A stretch of DNA of 64,000 nt from Sindora glabra (taxonomy: Eukaryota; Streptophyta; Magnoliopsida; Fabales; Fabaceae). The stretch's first letter is position 1. The number at the start of each line of letters is the position of its first letter. The notes beneath the pieces are model-generated. The model saw only the letters and a list, made by a program, of their open reading frames with translations, was not told where the DNA came from and did no database searches. Location: positions 43,553,511 through 43,617,510 of the forward strand of contig CM035235.1 of assembly GCA_020226215.1 (NCBI GenBank). The letters are read 5' to 3'. A program made the position numbers and the translations under genes. This document shows positions 61,163-64,000 of the stretch, piece after piece.

Positions 61163-62793
61163 TTTTCTCCAATATCTCAGCATCGGATGCAGCTCTTTTT
61201 TAAACAGTATATGAATCCATTGTCGATTATAGGTCACTTATAAATCTTTAAACAATGCCATAATTATGGCTATTCCTAAAAATAAACATGGATGAAGAGG
61301 CTCCAAATATGTGATCGTATATGTAAAATTAATTCAGTGAATCATCAAATTATTACATAATGATAAATAAATAAATATTGACAAATTAGGAAGCACAAGA
61401 GTACCATCCATACAAAAACAGTGCATGCATATTTTCCTTCATCCACCCGCGTTGACTGGATTGTGAAATGTCTTTATCCCCAATCTCCTTTTGTCTATTA
61501 CAAATCCTTCCTTACAATTTATTGATTGGTTAAAGAATAACTTTTTGCAAGACTTTCAAAAAATAGTTATGAATAATGTGATATGTGTGCAATTGCTATA
61601 TAAAAATGAAATACATGTCTTTTAAGGAAAAATTATATTTTATTTACATATAATTTTGTTCCTTTTCACTTGTAATCATTGTTTTGAAGCTTGGCTTGAC
61701 CTTTGACTCAACAAAATGATTGGGTCAATGTGTCACAAGCTAGTAGTTGTGACAATTTAATAAGTACATGTGCTTGGTATTGGATGAGAATTGGAGGAAA
61801 AATCAAGCATGTTGTAGAGGTCTGGTAACTAAAATTTGGGATCAATTCAACTTGTGTATTGTTTTTCTTGATTTTCCCAAACTTAGAGGTATTGATAATT
61901 TTGGCATGATTTTAGAAATTGGAGGAGTTTGAGAGGCCTATATCTGTGATCCTCACATTTTTACCTTTGTGTCAATGCATTTTAGTTCTAACCAAACACC
62001 TAAAGCATTCCAAAGAGGACTTATGATGACTCAAAAATAGTATGTCTACTTGTCCTAAATGAGCTTTTTGTTCAAAATACTCTTTAAAGGGATAAAGTGT
62101 TAGAAAGACTCAGCAAGGCACCTTAACATTAAGTTAAGGGCTCGAGTATGTTGACTTATGGCCATCCCCTACACATTGAAAATTATGAAATGAGGCATAT
62201 AACAAGTGAATGAAATGTCCATTTCCCTAATCAAAATTTTCGCTTTCAATTTGTTGTACTCGAAAGCTCCATGTGTGGTGTGATATTGTAGCTTGGTTTG
62301 CGTGGATACTTTCGCAACATTTGATTATGGCTTGCGGACATGTTATACTCAAGAGTTTATTTTATGGGCAATAATTATTCAATGTTGTAATATTTTCACC
62401 AAGCAAGGCATGAGAGAGTTTTACTATGAAGGCTAGCATATTCACCTACAACAATAAGCATGCACCTCATGATTTTGACTTGAAAGCTACTAGCTTAGAA
62501 CACAAGGTCAAACCAGTTCAACTAGTTAAACTAGATGGTTGAACCACTTAATGCATTTTTTATACTTATAAATTATATATTATATATACACATAAAAAAT
62601 TAAATTTACTTAACTTATGCAAATGTATTTTAAAACATAACAAATCAAAACCAATCTTATCGTAATCATCCAATGCAATTTTAAATTTATTTTGTAATAT
62701 TAAATTTATACTTTATTTTAATTTATTGAAAAAGTTAATTTTTTTGTTATAAATATCAATAACAAATACTAAATACGAATGATTCAATGATAT
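61163..62793. other. Non-coding DNA, possibly old retroelement
   Basis: 61680-62550 is less AT-rich and unbroken by low complexity. It has no protein similarity that I recognise. 62510-62545 contains 'ccagttcaactagtt'-like words common in plant repeats. Confidence 0.4.
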
Positions 62794-63582
62794 TGTTGGG
62801 ACCAAACCTTTTATAAAATTTCAATAATTTAGAAATAGTTTCCTTGATTGAAGAAGAGAAAGCCAAAATTCATAAAGGCATCCATTTTTTCTTCCTTGGC
62901 ATATTCAGGGAACTAGTAAATGAAGGTTTTTGACCTAGGCTGAGCCTGAATATGCAAACTAAAGCTTAGCAAGATGGTTTCACATTACCCTAACCTTCTC
63001 AAATCCCACTTTTTAATCATAATTTAGTAATAATTGCCCATTAGCATGATATAACTGTACAACTAGGTAAGTGAAAATGTAGGAAAGCAGAAATCTAGTT
63101 TCTAAGCCTATAGCTTGTAAATATAGGAAGTGTAATACAACTAAAAAGCCCTTTTTTTCCAATATACAAGAGAGATCATACTAAAACACCAAAATGCACT
63201 CTACCTCTGCTAGTTTTCATCATCCATAGTAATATTTGCAATGCCAATTAAACAACTAAGTAAAGAGATTCCACCTTTCATTCCCTTTAAGCAATACAGT
63301 ACAATCCTGAAGTTTCTAAAGGACATTTTGATGCCATCCCATCCTCAAAGAAAGCTCAACCAAGTGATAGCATCAATTCTCTTTTAGAATTGCTTCTTTT
63401 GTATGCAATCCTTGCATAACACTCTTGTTTGCAAGATGTATACTCTTTTCATAGTCAATCTTATTTAAGTTTGCATTATGGTTTAAGGCTTTGCCAGTAT
63501 ATTATGTACACGAACCCCACTTTGCTTTGTAATAATAAAGATTGCTTTTATTTTATTCATATAATTTTAATTTGTTAAAACA
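62794..63582 (+). repeat. LTR of a gypsy-type element (5' LTR)
   Basis: Begins TGTTGGGACC and ends near AAAACA. An AATAAAG polyadenylation-like signal lies near 63534, about 50 bp before the end. The sequence directly after it, CGGCATGCTTAGTGGGAC, has the form of the primer-site region common after gypsy LTRs in plants. Limits are inferred because the second LTR is outside the window. Confidence 0.6.
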
Positions 63583-64000
63583 AATCGGCATGCTTAGTGG
63601 GACATAGTTAAGGTGTTATTTGCCTTAACATATTTGATTTATGCACTTGAAAAGTGGTAACTTTATCTTATCACGAACTGAAAACATGAATCTTGTTGCT
63701 TCTTGTTCTCTCCAAGATAATCCTTTTTATATCCAAGAATGATAGATAAAGGATATGGATGACAACTAACAATCTAAAAATTGCAAACCAAAAATGAAAA
63801 AAGTTTAAAGCCTAATCCAAACATAGAACAAATCAATGTTGGTCATAATTAACTAAATCAAAATACCAATCATAAGAATGGTCATCAAAATCATCACAAA
63901 TAGACCAGCCAAGGAAATAGAAGCGCACTAACAAAAATAGACTAAACAAGTCAATATTAGGCGACTTATAGAATTACCATATGGAATGCCATACGTATGT
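63583..64000 (+). mobile_element. Start of gypsy-type internal region, cut by window end
   Basis: It follows the primer-site-like sequence at 63586-63603. No open gag frame is visible in the 400 bp available, which is compatible with an untranslated leader or a decayed element. Confidence 0.5.

Noticed and set aside
1..64000. CRISPR arrays, tRNA or rRNA genes, organelle DNA insertions
   Set aside because: No regularly spaced short repeats, no tRNA cloverleaf other than the SINE promoter, and no stretch recognised as plastid, mitochondrial or ribosomal DNA.

Overview
The window looks like gene-poor, strongly AT-rich nuclear DNA of a flowering plant, most likely a eudicot. The evidence is the repeat content: a Mutator-like element (MULE) carrying a plant mobile domain gene, several Ty1/copia retroelements primed on initiator-Met tRNA, Ty3/gypsy-type LTRs, CACTA ends, a tRNA-derived SINE, and a decayed plant BTB/pentapeptide-repeat gene. 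I found no protein-coding gene that is clearly intact, no rRNA or tRNA gene, and no CRISPR array. The species cannot be named from this sequence alone.

Layout. (1) 1-1223: host flank with two small duplications. (2) 1233-11109: a 9.9-kb MULE on the minus strand, bounded by a perfect 9-bp target-site duplication (CATCTAAAC) and 78-bp imperfect terminal inverted repeats. Inside the TIRs at both ends lie GC-rich arrays built on GGCGCC/GGCACC. The interior holds a broken MuDR-type transposase (about 5230-7980) followed by a broken MAIN-like plant mobile domain gene (about 2527-4800), with a long intron-like AT-rich region and a promoter/leader near 10.5-10.8 kb. (3) 12.3-14.3 kb: a copia fragment, plus strand. 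(4) 17172-23477: a full-length but dead copia element, minus strand, with both LTRs, PBS, PPT and a TATAG target duplication. (5) 25.6-31.8 kb and 42.85-49.55 kb: blocks of non-coding DNA (called X, Y and Z here) repeated in the same orientation, as if from an old tandem duplication with a unit of about 6 kb. (6) 34.1-39.8 kb: decayed host-gene material, including a pseudogene related to FIP2-type BTB/pentapeptide-repeat proteins, and a CACTA end. (7) 39838-42841: a 5'-truncated copia with its 3' LTR. (8) 49969-50163: a SINE with target duplication. (9) 52522-56462: a short copia, minus strand, with both LTRs and a GTTTG target duplication but most of gag missing. (10) 57.7-64.0 kb: a dispersed repeat, a CACTA terminus, a candidate solo LTR, and a gypsy-type LTR whose element runs off the right edge.

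The genes do not form a cellular pathway; the window records successive transposon insertions. The most interesting object is the MULE: its boundaries can be read to the base, it pairs a transposase with a plant mobile domain gene, and it has unusual GGCGCC subterminal arrays next to a candidate bidirectional TATA box.
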